DNA of 64,000 nt from Petaurus breviceps papuanus (Eukaryota; Chordata; Mammalia; Diprotodontia; Petauridae). The notes beneath the pieces are model-generated. The model saw nothing but the letters and a program-made list of their open reading frames with translations, was not told the origin of the DNA and did not search any database. The stretch covers positions 10,844,206 to 10,908,205 of the forward strand of contig JAMXIF010001164.1 of assembly GCA_028583685.1 (NCBI GenBank). The letters run 5' to 3'. Below, piece after piece: positions 44,795 to 56,244 of this stretch (positions within the stretch are counted from its first letter, which is position 1; each line of letters begins with the position of its first letter). The position numbers and the translations under genes are program-made.

Positions 44795-45055
44795 TGTAAT
44801 GCCAAGCAAAGGCAACTTCCCACGGTTCAAAATACCAGCATAGGTGCTCTCCATTTTATTCAGTAAAAAATTAAGAACAGAGGGAATCAACAAATAGCAT
44901 AATTCAAAATACAGCCTTTACCAAGTGTGATTTAATCAAGTACTTCCCCACCCCTGGACATTACATTCATTTAATCAGTCATAAAGTCCCTCTTCTAAAT
45001 ACTACTCCACCCCTAGGCTGTACATTCATTTAGTCCATCACAAAGCCCCTCTTCT
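44795..45055 (-). repeat. LTR fragment, related to the solo LTR at 39-40 kb
   Basis: Begins TGTAATGCC like 39044. It shares CATAATTCAAAATACAGC with it and contains a TTTTATTC (reverse AATAAA) signal near 44857. Its U3 has two copies of a 59-bp repeat (starting at 44948 and 45007) in place of the 62-bp repeats of the other LTR. Incomplete fossil lying within the 3' part of the HAL1-type element. Confidence 0.65.
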
Positions 45056-45342
45056 CAAATGGAGATTAGTGGGAGAGAGCAGATTGGAGGAGGGGATAGC
45101 CTGTGGGATTGCTATTCTGGGGTAGTGGGTAGGGAAAAAACGGGGAGAAAATTTGTAACTCAAAATCTGGCATAAATTAATGATGTAAATCAGAAATTAA
45201 CAAAGCATTTAAAAAAAAGAAAGTATTTAAATTGAATTTTTTATTGCATTATTATTATAAATATGTTAAAACCTCACCATTTAAAGAATCATACAACTTA
45301 AAAGAACAATGCAGTGAGTCTTCTATGAAAGTTAATAATCAG

Positions 45343-45524
45343 GGATGTCTAGGTGGCACAGTGAACAGAGCACTGGCCCTGGAGTCAGGAGGACGTGAGT
45401 TCAAATCCAGCCTCAGACACCTAACACAAAAAAAACCTAGCTATGTGACCTTGGTCAAGTCACTTATCCCCAATTGCCCTACCTTCCCCCCTCCAATAAA
45501 AAAGCAAAAAAAAAAAAAAGAACA
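45343..45524 (+). repeat. young tRNA-derived SINE (WSINE1-like) with target-site duplication
   Basis: Copy starting GGATGTCTAGGTGGCACAGT with B box GAGTTCAAATC, GTCAAGTCACTTATCCCC and a CAATTGCC end, then a long A-rich tail. Flanked by the 11-bp duplication TTAATAATCAG at 45332-45342 and 45525-45535. Confidence 0.92.
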
Positions 45525-45854
45525 TTAATAATCAGAATCATAGGGTTGGGCTAGAATGGCCTGCTTCCACAGGTTGTGGTTTCTCCTCCACTGAATGTCA
45601 TCACATACAGGCACAATGAACACTTTTTTGAAAGCTGAAGATGGTATTCTCATTTAATAATGGAATAGTTATAAATGGCTTCAAACTCATAAATATAATT
45701 AGATGAATTATAAGGTTCCCCTTTGCTTGGTGATTCTATTTTGAAGAAGGAACAGACTTGCTTTGTTCTACTTTAGAATGCTCAGCTATAACTAGTTTGG
45801 GAAAGCGTCAAAGAAGCCAATTGTGTTTCACCAGAAAAAAATTTTTTTTTCAAG

Positions 45855-46080
45855 GACAGCTATGTGGCACAATAGGTAAGATGATTGGGAAGTCAGGAAG
45901 ACCTGAATTCAAATCTAGCCTCAGAAACATAATAGCTGTATGTATGACCTTGAGCAAATCACTTAATCACTGTTTGCCTCAGTTTCCTTAACTATAAAAT
46001 GAGAATAATAATAGCACTTACTGAGAATCAGGAGACATGAATTCTATTCCAATTCCTTCACCATTTTTGTGACCTTAAGT
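45855..46080 (+). repeat. Mar1/MIR-class SINE fragments
   Basis: GGACAGCTATGTGGCACAAT, CAGGAAGACCTGAATTCAAA and TGTTTGCCTCAGTTTCCTTA form one copy. GAGAATCAGGAGACATGAAT at 46022 starts a second short piece. Confidence 0.65.
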
Positions 46081-46295
46081 CAACTTTGAATTAGAAGTTT
46101 CAATCTAAAGAGATCTTAGAAATCATCTAGTTCAGTTTCTTTAATCCAGCATCTTTGAATTTGACTTTTTTAAACAAAAGTGTATTTTAATATAACTGAT
46201 TTCCTTCATAAGCCTATTTATTTTATTCTATATATTTAAAATTATTATTTGAAGAAGGGGCCCATATGCTGTATCAGAATACAAAAGGTTCCATG

Positions 46296-46297
<2 letters not shown>

Positions 46298-46328
<31 letters not shown>
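46298..46328. repeat. (CA)n microsatellite
   Basis: Pure CA dinucleotide run of about 15 units. Confidence 0.95.
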
Positions 46329-46330
<2 letters not shown>

Positions 46331-46659
46331 TGTTAAGACATCACAATCAAGTTCAACTCCTTCATCTGACCAATGAGGAAAACCAAGCCAAGAGATGTTA
46401 TTGCTTCTTCCAACCTCGCTAGATACAATTTCATTGGTATTAGCATTGCTCCCACTGATGAGGATCTGAATTTATGAGGTAACTGTCCAGACTTGCTCCA
46501 AACTTTATACTCTGCAGTCAAATGCTTGCAGACTGACCCTACTGATAAGCCTTTCTTAACTGACTAGGCAGTTCCTCAGACAGCAGCTACACAGTTCATC
46601 TCTGAACCTGTACCTAGAGCTTTTCCAGCTTGTGATGATTGATTGGACTCTCCTTTATT

Positions 46660-46850
46660 CTCAAGGCATTATAGAAAGAGTATTTTCTTTGGAGTCAAAG
46701 GACCAGAGTTCAAAATCTGACTCTGCTATTTACTCTCTGGGTAACCATGAGCAAGTAATTCAACCTCTCTAAGCCTCAGTTTCCTCATATGGAAAGCAAA
46801 AGACTAGACTAAATGATCTCTAAAGTTCTTCCAATTCTATGATAATGTTA
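46660..46850 (+). repeat. THER/MIR-class SINE
   Basis: TTTGGAGTCAAAGGACCAGA, GTTCAAAATCTGACTCTGCT, CTCTAAGCCTCAGTTTCCTC and CTATGATAATG end. Confidence 0.75.
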
Positions 46851-46854
46851 GGTC

Positions 46855-47010
46855 CCGTTTACATAGGACTTTATAAAAATGTTCTGTTTTGAACCTGATG
46901 ACATCTAGGTGAGAATGGATAAACGGTGGCTTAGGAAGCTTAATCGACTTGTCTCTAACTTTTAAATATAAGAGGCAAGATTTGAACTAACATTTTCTGA
47001 TTGGCCTCTA
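46855..47010 (-). repeat. MIR-class SINE, diverged
   Basis: TTACATAGGACTTTATAAAA, GATGACATCTAGGTGAGAAT and GGCAAGATTTGAACTAACAT. Confidence 0.55.
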
Positions 47011-47690
47011 GTCTCTTCCCACTCTAATCTAGGCTCCACTAGTTGCTAGACTGATTTTCCTAAAGAGGTGGTTTTGCCTCCCTACTCAGTAAACTCCAGC
47101 AGCACTTCCAGGATCAAATATAAGAAACTGTTTGGTATTCAAATTCCTTCAAAATCTTGTCCCTTTTTAGTCTTCTTACACTTTATTCCCCTCCATATAT
47201 ACTGCGACTGAGTGACAGTGCCCTTCTTGGCTACCTAGCACTCAGCTCTCCATCTTCTGACTCCCTGCCTTCCTCCTGGTTTTCCCCCTAACCTGGAATG
47301 CTCTCCCTCTTCTCCTCTGCCTTCTAGATTCAATGACTTCATCTAATAATCAGCGTAATTTTCACCTTCTGCAGGGGGCCTTTCCATGCTTCACCTTTGC
47401 CTTATCCTCCCAGTGCTAATGCCTTCTCTCTGAAATTACCTTCCATTTTCTCTCCTTCTTTGTCCCTTTCTTTGTCTCTGTCTATATGTTTATGTGTGTA
47501 TATGTATATATACATACACACACATCTCTTGCATGTGAACAGTTGTGTGAATATTATCTCCCCATTAGACTATGAGTACTTTGAGGGTGCTCCCATTAAC
47601 AGAGAACATGTTACCTTTGCACTTAACACAATGCCTGAAGCATACATAGTAAACCTTTCAGTACATGCTTGTTGACCGACAGACTTCAAG
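47010..47690 (+). repeat. L2 LINE 3' end
   Basis: CTCTAATCTAGGCTCCACTA, GACTGATTTTCCTAAAGAGG, CCAGGATCAAATATAAGAAA, CCTAACCTGGAATGCTCTCC and the terminal AGTAAACCTTTCAGTACATG. A short TA/CA run is expanded at 47490-47525. Confidence 0.85.
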
Positions 47691-49245
47691 TCCATTTATC
47701 CTCCCATTATAACCCTCTGCCTCCCATAGGAACCTGCACACCGGAATGAAGCATCAAATCAAGATTTATTCTTATCTGTATAATGAAAATAATAATTGCT
47801 TCATGTTCCCTTTTCCAAGACAGTTATAATAATGAAATTAAAGGATGCACATGAAAGCCAACTGAATAGAGGAAGACATAACATAAAAGTTAGGTAAGGT
47901 ATTACTTTTAGTAGCTATTTAGCTTTTTCTCTTTCCATTCCTTTCACCTTTCCTGTGAACATGATTGCAGCTCAGGGAACAGAGGTATGATGAAATGTTC
48001 AACAGAGGCCAAATTAGATTCAGACAGAAATTTTAGGAAATTCAAAAATGGGGTTGAGTGGAGAAAGGGTGAACAACCTTGAGGCAGATATTTAATTTTT
48101 ATTTTCTTCAAATAAGGAGACACAGGAAATTTAGACTTCTGTCTAGGAAGACTGGAGACTATTTTTAGTAGCATAAATTGTCAAAATCGATGCAAAATTG
48201 TAAAATATTAAATACCCTGCAGACATAAACTGGTTGTTTGTATAAAGGCCTGAGTAAAAACAGTGACAAGCCAAGCTTGTCTTCTATACACAAAAAATCC
48301 ATAGGCCAATCCAGATAGAAGATGTGATGACCCTGGGTGATCATTGGCAGGCTTTTACCACTGAAGAAGACAAGAAGTCATCATTACTACTGGAGGGAGG
48401 TCAAACCTTTGCAGTGTCTCTGAGGGCAAGGTTAGTGCTCTCTCTGAGGCCATTACTTCAATTTGATATGTGAGCTTTGTGGAAGTTGTATTTGTATTTA
48501 CCTTTGATAGCTAAACCAGGAATGATTAGGCAAAAACTATTATGATTAAGGCTATGGCTGTTTTTTTTTTTCTTTCAGAAAATGTAATATTGGTTCTACA
48601 GTTAGGTAAGGGCAGGAGTGCATTTGTTTGAAAATGAATTGACAGCTCGTGAGTACCATGAGCCTTGGATTTTATCTTTTTTTTTTCAGAAGGAACCCAG
48701 ATAAATGCAAGATGACATTGTTGAATCATCATCTATATCATAGAAAGCCCATAAGCTATGTCTAAATCCTATAATCCTGTCATAGGTACTTTGATCCAGG
48801 TCAGTCAAGACACTTCAGTCTGGCTTATCATCAATTTCCTGCTATTGTCACAGGCAAAAAAAAAAAATAGGGACTTATGGCAAAGGAAGCTTAGTTCCTT
48901 ATAGGTTTCGGTGCAGATTCTCAGGCGCTGTCTCTCCATTTTTCAAAATATATCTAAGTGTTCACTTGAAGTTTCCCAGTCATAGAAAGAACTTGGATTA
49001 TAAATTTGATCTCAATCCACTGTATGTGTAGCAAACACGTGGCAAAATACTTAAAAGCATTTGAAATCTCAAGAACAGGAAACTTGTGTATCTTTTGATC
49101 TCCTTGAAAATGTCCAGTTCATAGACAGCAAAGAAAAAACTAGTTGGGTATTCCTTTAATTAAGTGCTTGAGATTCCTTGGTAGAAAGCCAGGGGATGGT
49201 TTCTCAAGAATACCCTTTTCCAAAGATCCCACTGTATTTTGGCCT
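47691..49245. other. unique sequence, no gene seen
   Basis: About 1.5 kb without recognised repeats apart from T and A homopolymers (48559, 48679, 48859). Open frames are short and motif-free. Confidence 0.5.
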
Positions 49246-49249
49246 GTAT

Positions 49250-49430
49250 AGGATTACAGAACGTAGTCCTGGAAGAGGCATTGAAGATCAGTTATTCCCA
49301 ACCTCTTATTTTAGAAATAAAGAAACAGAGGTCAGAAAAATCAAATGATTTGTCCATCACACTCAGGCAGTAAGTGGTAGAGCCAACTCCAAACTTGGGG
49401 TTCTGACTTCACCTCTAGTGTTTTTATACA
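49250..49430 (-). repeat. THER/MIR-class SINE
   Basis: GATTACAGAACGTAGTCCTG, CTTATTTTAGAAATAAAGAA and CTCCAAACTTGGGGTTCTGA. Confidence 0.6.
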
Positions 49431-49604
49431 TACTCAATCCCCATCAAAATTATAAATCAAACGTAAAACCCTTGATTCATATAAATCATATATTTTAACA
49501 ATAAAATCAAATGAATTAAAAAAATCAATAGAAAGTTTTGATCTGACTTCTTTCCTCCCCTCCCCCTTATCCCCCAATAATAAAAAGTACTTTTGTTATC
49601 TGAA

Positions 49605-49800
49605 GTAAAGCAGTAGAATATTCTTGAGTATCAGAGGTACTTGAGTTCAAATAACATCTCTGATTATTACCATTTGTGTGACCTTAGACAAGTCACTTTA
49701 TTTGCTTGGTGGGCTTCCTTTCTTCTTCTGTAAAATGAGAAGGCTGGATATATGACCTCTGGGATTCCTTCCAGCTCCAACTTTATGACCCGAATATCAT
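49605..49800 (+). repeat. THER/MIR-class SINE
   Basis: AGGTACTTGAGTTCAAATAA, GTGTGACCTTAGACAAGTCA, CTTCTGTAAAATGAGAAGGC and GGATTCCTTCCAGCTCCAAC. Confidence 0.7.
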
Positions 49801-49883
49801 ATAAATGAAACAGACCAATGCATATAAAAAGAGAAGAATGACTAGCCTATTTTATAAAGTTTATTTTTGCTAATGTATGTACG

Positions 49884-49927
49884 TGTATATATATATATAT
49901 ATATATGCATATATATATATATATATT
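49884..49927. repeat. (TA)n microsatellite
   Basis: TA dinucleotide run with one GCAT interruption. Confidence 0.95.
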
Positions 49928-49929
49928 TT

Positions 49930-51930
49930 TCCCTACAAGGATAATTGTTCAAGAAAGGCCCTCTGCCTTGATTATAACCTTTAGTAAATGGAAATTTGAT
50001 TGCATTTCCATAAGTGTGTTTTCATTTTTTCCATGGAAGGTTGTTAAGTAATTGCTTTCATATATTTAGGATTCTCATCTGAATAAGAGGCTTTATATGA
50101 ACTTGGGCTTTATTAGGCTCGAAAACAAAAGCTTTTATAGAAGAATAACTCTTAAAAGTATTCTACTTTCTCCCATTCTGCAATATTAACCAATATTTAA
50201 TATTTAGTTTAACACATATGCAATTACATACTGTATTCTCTAATAATTGGGTGCTAGGATTTATAATTTGAAATATTTTGCTTTTCCTAAGTGTTTATGG
50301 GAAATCCCACAATTTTCCCCATCTTTGTACATGTTCCTTTTACAAATTGTCCATCCAGACTTCTTTGGTGTTGGATTTGTTCCAGAAACACCCTTGTGTT
50401 TTTGCAATATCTGCTATTTCCTGAATGACTCATTTTCTGTTTCTGGCTGATTGAAAAGTGTTAGAGATCAGCAAGTTGGAACTTGACAAAACATCAGGGA
50501 TGGAAAATGCTCACAGTAGGACCTGCTGACTTGATTGTCTCATCACCATGGAAACTCTGATCGGTCACTGTACCCAGGTAATGAGATGGTTTAGTTCAAT
50601 TAAGAGTTTGAAATATTCCTCCATCACTGCATAAAACATTTACCAAAAAATTATCCAAAAATAGGTCACACTGTCCTATAGCTGTGACCCATCCCACTCG
50701 GCATATATGTGTGAAAATAAGTCAGTAAATGAGAAGTGGACAGCTGTGAAATCATATATTTCTTTTTGTCTCTCCCTCACCCTAACCAAAATAAAGGAGC
50801 AGATTTCTTAAATATGATCCTGATAATAAAAAATATGTAATTTCTATAAGAATAGTATGTTCCATTGAGGAAGAATTTGAACTTTTTATTAATATTAGCC
50901 ATTAATATAGAGCTAGTTTTATTACAAATTACATGACCACTTTATGGTGTCAGTCATTACATGTAGACCATCTAAAGCTACAGTGATATACAGTGTTTGG
51001 AGATGGGTGTTGCATTTAGTTGGATGGAGAAACAGACTCTAGGTTGAAGACGAGGTTTCTCCAGATCACAAGGCAGTTATGATGCCAAAGGGAATGCAGT
51101 GATATTTCCTAGGATGTTGCCAAAGCTCCTGCCAATGTACAACAAAACATCAGGTTTAGCATGATAATCAGCACTGAATTTTTTCAATGGTGATAACATT
51201 TTGTCATTGTTAGAGGGGATGAAATAGGTTGAAGACCCTACTAATTCAGATCTGTGTAAGGAAATATTGGAGAATAGGCAAAGATTTCTTTGGGGATTTC
51301 ACCTTTAAACATTCTTTAGTCCTGACTCCCCAATGTCATCCTTTCCCCCTTGTCCTTAGGGTGTAGCATCAAAGTAGATGGAATATAACTTTAACACCAT
51401 CTCCATCTTAGCCTTTTTTGTTGTTGAGCAATTTGACTTGGACTTGGGTGCCAGAAATTGACTTTCTGGGTCTTTAGTAGCTGTGACTGCTGAGGAGATA
51501 AGAACTCCAGCACCAGCAAAGAAAGTGTTGGGGGGTCTCATTTCTACAAAGGCTGCTTTCCTGGACAAAGGCTTTAGGTGTTGGGTTAGAAGCAAAGATG
51601 GTAGACTGGAGGACAGGACACCAACTGCTCTCTTCAAGGCTCTTGGGTTTAACTACCTGAACATGGCATTTGGTAGGCAGTTGGAATAGGAAGCAGTATT
51701 AGATATGGGGAGGTGGCTGTTCCATAAGGATTACTTCCCTGAACAATGGATAGATGATGGTTGCAAGGGAAGGTGGGAACAGGGCATGCTGGGTGGGAGG
51801 GATGGCATTTATTATTTATGGAGTTCTTGAGCTCAGGCTCCTGGGCTGTGTGAGGGGAGGTGATGTTCAAAGTGGTGGCAGTGGTTGAACCTGCCTGGTT
51901 AACACAGACTCCTTTCTCTTCCTCAGAGTA
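49930..51930. other. long unique tract, no gene seen
   Basis: About 2 kb free of recognised repeats. The 50480-50720 part (for example TCTCATCACCATGGAAACTC) resembles conserved noncoding sequence. Open frames at 51356-51637 (minus, 93 codons) and 51483-51689 (plus) overlap in antisense and match no family I know. Confidence 0.45.
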
Positions 51931-51934
51931 TCTT

Positions 51935-52050
51935 GTTACATTTATTTATGAGAGACTAAGTGACATGCTCAGGGACACACATTTAGGAAATACTAAACTC
52001 AGGTCTATAATTCCTCATTCAGAGCTCTGTCTACTCTGATATACTGCCTT
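51935..52050 (-). repeat. MIR-class SINE, partial
   Basis: ATTTATTTATGAGAGACTAA, GTGACATGCTCAGGGACACA and CAGAGCTCTGTCTACTCTGA. 52051-52375 after it is unassigned. Confidence 0.55.
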
Positions 52051-52379
52051 TCATAGCCAAAAGATTTAATCCCATGTAAGATTCCAGGCACTTGGCATTA
52101 TTGAACAGGTGGTATTGCACGGGACAGTAGCCCATGCTGGATTTTTGGAGTCCAGGAATCAGAAGACAGGGGAAGATGCCCAACCTGCTTTTGAGGATAG
52201 CCTGTACTGGTATTTGATAGAGAAGATAGAGAAAGATGAGCCTCTAGAGAAAGTGGACAAGCTCAAAACTCCAAGATATAAACAAATCCAATATTTCATT
52301 TGAGTCCATTTTTTTCCTCCTCTGGAGATGTGTTTGATAAAAGGATTATCCTTCATTAAAGCATTTTCCTATATTCATT

Positions 52380-52910
52380 AAAAACCATTTATTAAGTGCC
52401 AATAATTTGGAAAATGGTGAGGATAACAGAGGATCGATCAGCTTTGTAGTCTGTTGGGCCTGGATGTTGTTATTATATTGTCTCACCTGTGACATATCTA
52501 GGACATGTGACCAAGGATAAATTGTTTAACCTCTCAATGTTCTAGGTAAGTCTTTAATACCATAAATTATGATTGAGTTGCCAACAAATGTTAATGGAAG
52601 AGGTTTCTACACTAGGTGTTCCCCATACCAATAAAACCACTTCACTGAATGCATAAAAAAATGTGCAAAGCACCATAGGAGGTAGTGGGGGTGAAATAGA
52701 AACAAGTTGGACACAATCCTTGCCCTTAAGCAACTGGAAATCTAGTAGATGATAGGTCAAACTACTCTAGCTACTATATTGGAAAGTAAAGTGTGGTGAG
52801 TGCATAAGAGGGGTATGGAGTACTAAGAGCTCTGAGGAGGCTGTATCACAGAAGACTTCATGATGGAGGGTGTTTTTCAGCTGGACCCTAAAGGATATTA
52901 AGTGCTGTGT
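52380..52910 (-). repeat. L2 LINE fragments
   Basis: AAAACCATTTATTAAGTGCC marks an L2 terminus. 52630-52900 (TGTGCAAAGCACCATAGGAG, AATCCTTGCCCTTAAGCAAC) reads like more L2 3' sequence separated by about 150 bp of other DNA. Diverged. Confidence 0.45.
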
Positions 52911-53230
52911 GACTGTCACTCAAATGGACATTCATGACAAGGTCCACTTAATTAGCATCATCAAAGAGTGAACAGGAAAATCTAGGGATGATTGATAATT
53001 AAGGGCCAGACCCAGAGCAATCTCAGATTCACATATTTCATCTCTGAATATGTGAATGAGAAGTCAGCATGTTATGCAAGATTAAATAAAACTTCAGAAT
53101 GACATCATGCTTTTTTAGACATGAGCCTATTGGTGATTCTGGTACCTAGAAATTATGGTAAATGATAAAATATTCTCCCTGGAGACAAAAGAAGATTTCA
53201 GATCTTCTTGCTCCACTACTGTTTTTCATC

Positions 53231-53460
53231 ATTTTTTTTTTGTAGAAGCCCTTTATTAGCAGAATTGTATCTTCAGAAAACTGTGAAGCCATTCACCCAG
53301 ACCAGGCTTTCCCAAACACACAAATAACCGATAACTGAGAAATTGCCAACACTTAAATTTACCACTTCCCAACAAGGAACAAAGATGGCTTATAGTATGA
53401 AATAAGCAGGGGGTCAACAGGTTACTCCTCTGACTGTGAGTTTGATAATCTAACACAGTC
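53231..53460 (-). pseudogene. anonymous processed retrocopy
   Basis: On the minus strand the block ends GCTAATAAAGGGCTTCTAC followed by an uninterrupted A run (about 53230-53241 on plus as T). A canonical AATAAA signal 12-15 nt before a poly(A) tail is the mark of a reverse-transcribed mRNA 3' end. The upstream 200 bp does not match a transcript I recognise. A 66-codon frame (53256-53456) lies in it but is not identifiable. Confidence 0.5.
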
Positions 53461-53539
53461 AGCTGCGCATAATCTGGCTGAGACAGCTCCAGATTAGCAG
53501 CACTGGTGGCTTACACCAAAGGCTTAGAAATCTTAAGAT

Positions 53540-53660
53540 CCCTCACAACAACCCTGTGAGGTAGGTGCTCTTTTATAACTCCTTAAAACACAAAACAAAA
53601 CACAGAGAGGTTATTGTGATGGCTTGTTCAAGGCAGGGCTAGAGCTTGGTTCTTCTTGAC
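53540..53660 (-). repeat. MIR-class SINE, partial
   Basis: CTCACAACAACCCTGTGAGG, TAGGTGCTCTTTTATAACTC and TTGTTCAAGGCAGGGCTAGA. Confidence 0.6.
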
Positions 53661-54037
53661 AGGAGTAACTTGTTTCATTATGATCTCTGCCTTTTAAGCA
53701 TAACCTCAAACATACAAATGCTACAGAGATGCAGATAACAGTAATTTAAACTATCTCACAACACACACGTTACCCAAACTCATGGATGAAATTCATGAAA
53801 ACATTTAAGGGCAAGACAATTTTAATGGTTTGTTGGGGCCTTTTTTTTTATGTCTGCATCTTGACAGAGGGTTTCCCAAATGGAGGGCAACAGTGGCATT
53901 TTCTTGGGGACAATGATGTGACTGAGTGATTGATGGATGAATGATGGGTGGATGGATTGATGAATGGAAGGACATCATAGTAAGGGTGGGGGGAGGCAGT
54001 CTTGGTGCTGAATGTCTTTCATTGTGCTGGCCGTTCT

Positions 54038-54292
<255 letters not shown>

Positions 54293-54774
54293 TTAAGTGG
54301 ACATTTCTTTCCATCATGGGGTCCTTGGCAAAATATTTGTTTTTTTTCCTTTTGTGATGCTTATGGCTTATATCTATATTATTTGTATTTACTTATATTC
54401 AATAGCAAGAATCACGTTTAATTTTTCTTTTGAAAAGAAGAATGTAACATGCCACTCAAAAGTAAATTTATGTGGGTTTTCATTTGATTTAAAGCTGTCT
54501 GTCTAAGGCATAAAAACAACTTAGTGACAAGTAAGTATTCATTTAATAAACTGTGGGTGAGAGCCAAACCCCAATGGCAAATTTTAAAACTTGAATATGC
54601 CCATGACTGTGGATTTTTGTCATTTGCTAATCTAGAACCCAAGGATAAAATATCATTTCAGGAATCAGATATGACATTTCCATCTTTACCTGCCACCATT
54701 CCATTTCCATAACACACATTTCTTTCCTAAATGGATTCTTGGTATCTAAGATAATCTTCCTAAATTGATAGAGA

Positions 54775-54915
54775 TTGCTATGGGTAGAAGGAACCAAAGA
54801 TATTACCTAGTCAGAGTCTTTCACTATTTTTGTTAAGGAAAACAAGAGACACAGATAGTTTTAATTACAGTCACACAATTAATGAATTGTTTTAGATTTT
54901 AAATTCAGGATTTCT
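54775..54915 (-). repeat. MIR-class SINE, diverged
   Basis: GGAACCAAAGATATTACCTA, GTTAAGGAAAACAAGAGACA and AATTACAGTCACACAATTAA give a weak match to reverse MIR/THER. Confidence 0.4.
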
Positions 54916-55499
54916 AGATTTCAGCAAAAAATTTGACAAATTCTTCCACATTATTCTTATAGACAAATGATGGTTAAATGATTTTATAGTTAACTGTATT
55001 CTAAACTGGTGGAATTATTGTATCTAAAGAGGTATTAAATCATTGATGACTCCTTGGAAGGTGGTCTGTAATGATGTACTCTCAAGACTTTTTGTTTGGA
55101 CCTGTTATGTTTAATATTTTTATCAACAACGTGGTTGAAAGGATCCATGTTATGCTTATTAAATTCTAAGTGACATAATTGGTAAGAACAGCTAATGCCC
55201 TGGCCATGATTCAAAAAGTTCTTGATGGCCTGAAATGATGTTCTAATTCTAATAAGTAGGAAACAGGAATAAATGTAAAATAATCAAATTCACCAGTGCA
55301 AGATGGGGCTAAACAACAGCTCATATCAGGCAGTTATAATCAATCCAAATTTAGTATGTTGCTAGTGTATCTTGACAACCAGAACAGCTAGCAAAATCAG
55401 TATGCTGTATTAATAGAGGGTAGTGTCCAGAATGAGAAAATTGATAAAGATTACAGTACTACCATGTCTTGGAAATTATGCTCAATTCTGGGCACAACA

Positions 55500-56150
55500 T
55501 TGTTTGTTTGCTTGCTTTTTACTTTGTAGTACTTGATTGTTTTCCAGTTATTTTTTGTAAAGATAGTTTTTAACATTCATTTTTCTAAGATTTTGAGTTC
55601 CAAATTTTTATTCTTCCCTCCCCAAGATAGGAAGCAATCTGATATAGGGTAAGCATGTACAATCATGTTAAATCGATTTTCACTTTGGTCATGTTGGGAA
55701 AGAGGAATCAGAACAAAAGGGGGAAAAACTTGAGAAAGAAAAACCAACCAACAAACAAAAAAACAAAACTGAAAATAGTATGCTTCAATCTACATTCAGA
55801 CTCAATAGTTCTTTCTCTGGAATTATCTTGGATCTTTGTATTGTTGAAAAGAGGTAAGGCTATCATAGTTAATCATCACACAATGTTACTGTTACTGTGT
55901 ATAATGTTCTTCTGCTTCTACTCACTTCACTTAGCATTGGTTCATGGAAGTATTTACAAGTTTTTCTGAAATCTGCCTGCTCATCATTTTTTATAGAATA
56001 GAATTCCATTACTTTCATATACCACAACTTGTTCAGCCATTCCCAAATTGATAGACATCTTCTCAAATCGCAATTCTTTGTCAACATGAAAAGAGCTGCT
56101 ATAAATATTTTTGTACCTGTGGTTCCTTTCCCTTTTTTCACAATACTGTT
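55500..56150 (-). repeat. L1 LINE ORF2 C-terminus and 3' UTR, inside L3
   Basis: The minus-strand frame 55869-56192 carries WLNKLWYMKVMEFYSIKND and then LHEPMLSEVSRSRRTLYT-type residues, the ORF2 C-terminal end as in human L1 'MEYYAAIKKDEFMSF'. The 3' UTR occupies about 55500-55868 (TATGCTTCAATCTACATTCA). It is 5' truncated, as most L1 insertions are. Confidence 0.8.
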
Positions 56151-56244
56151 AAAAAAGGAAAATGACAAGCTGGAGTGGGTCCATAGGATCAAGATGAAAT
56201 TGTAGATTATATCATATAAGGATTGGTTGAGGAAAAAATGATTT

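Larger units (their letters stand above)
41773..45230 (+). repeat. ORF1-only L1 (HAL1-type) element
   Basis: Plus-strand element with an L1-like 5' end (GGGGCAGAGTTAAGATGGTG), a roughly 700-bp 5' UTR, an ORF1 region (42482-43500), a TA/TG microsatellite (44020-44055), then a purine-rich segment and L1-like 3' sequence ending in TTTGTAACTCAAAATCTGGC near 45150. There is no endonuclease or reverse-transcriptase region between ORF1 and the 3' end. That is the architecture of half-L1 (HAL1) elements, which depend on L1 in trans. It is interrupted by an assembly gap and apparently by an LTR fragment at 44795-45055. Confidence 0.8.

Noticed and set aside
52109-52303. 64-codon plus-strand frame with a charged C-terminal part
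   Set aside because: It begins at GTG rather than ATG, is short, and matches no protein I know. Not enough to call an exon.
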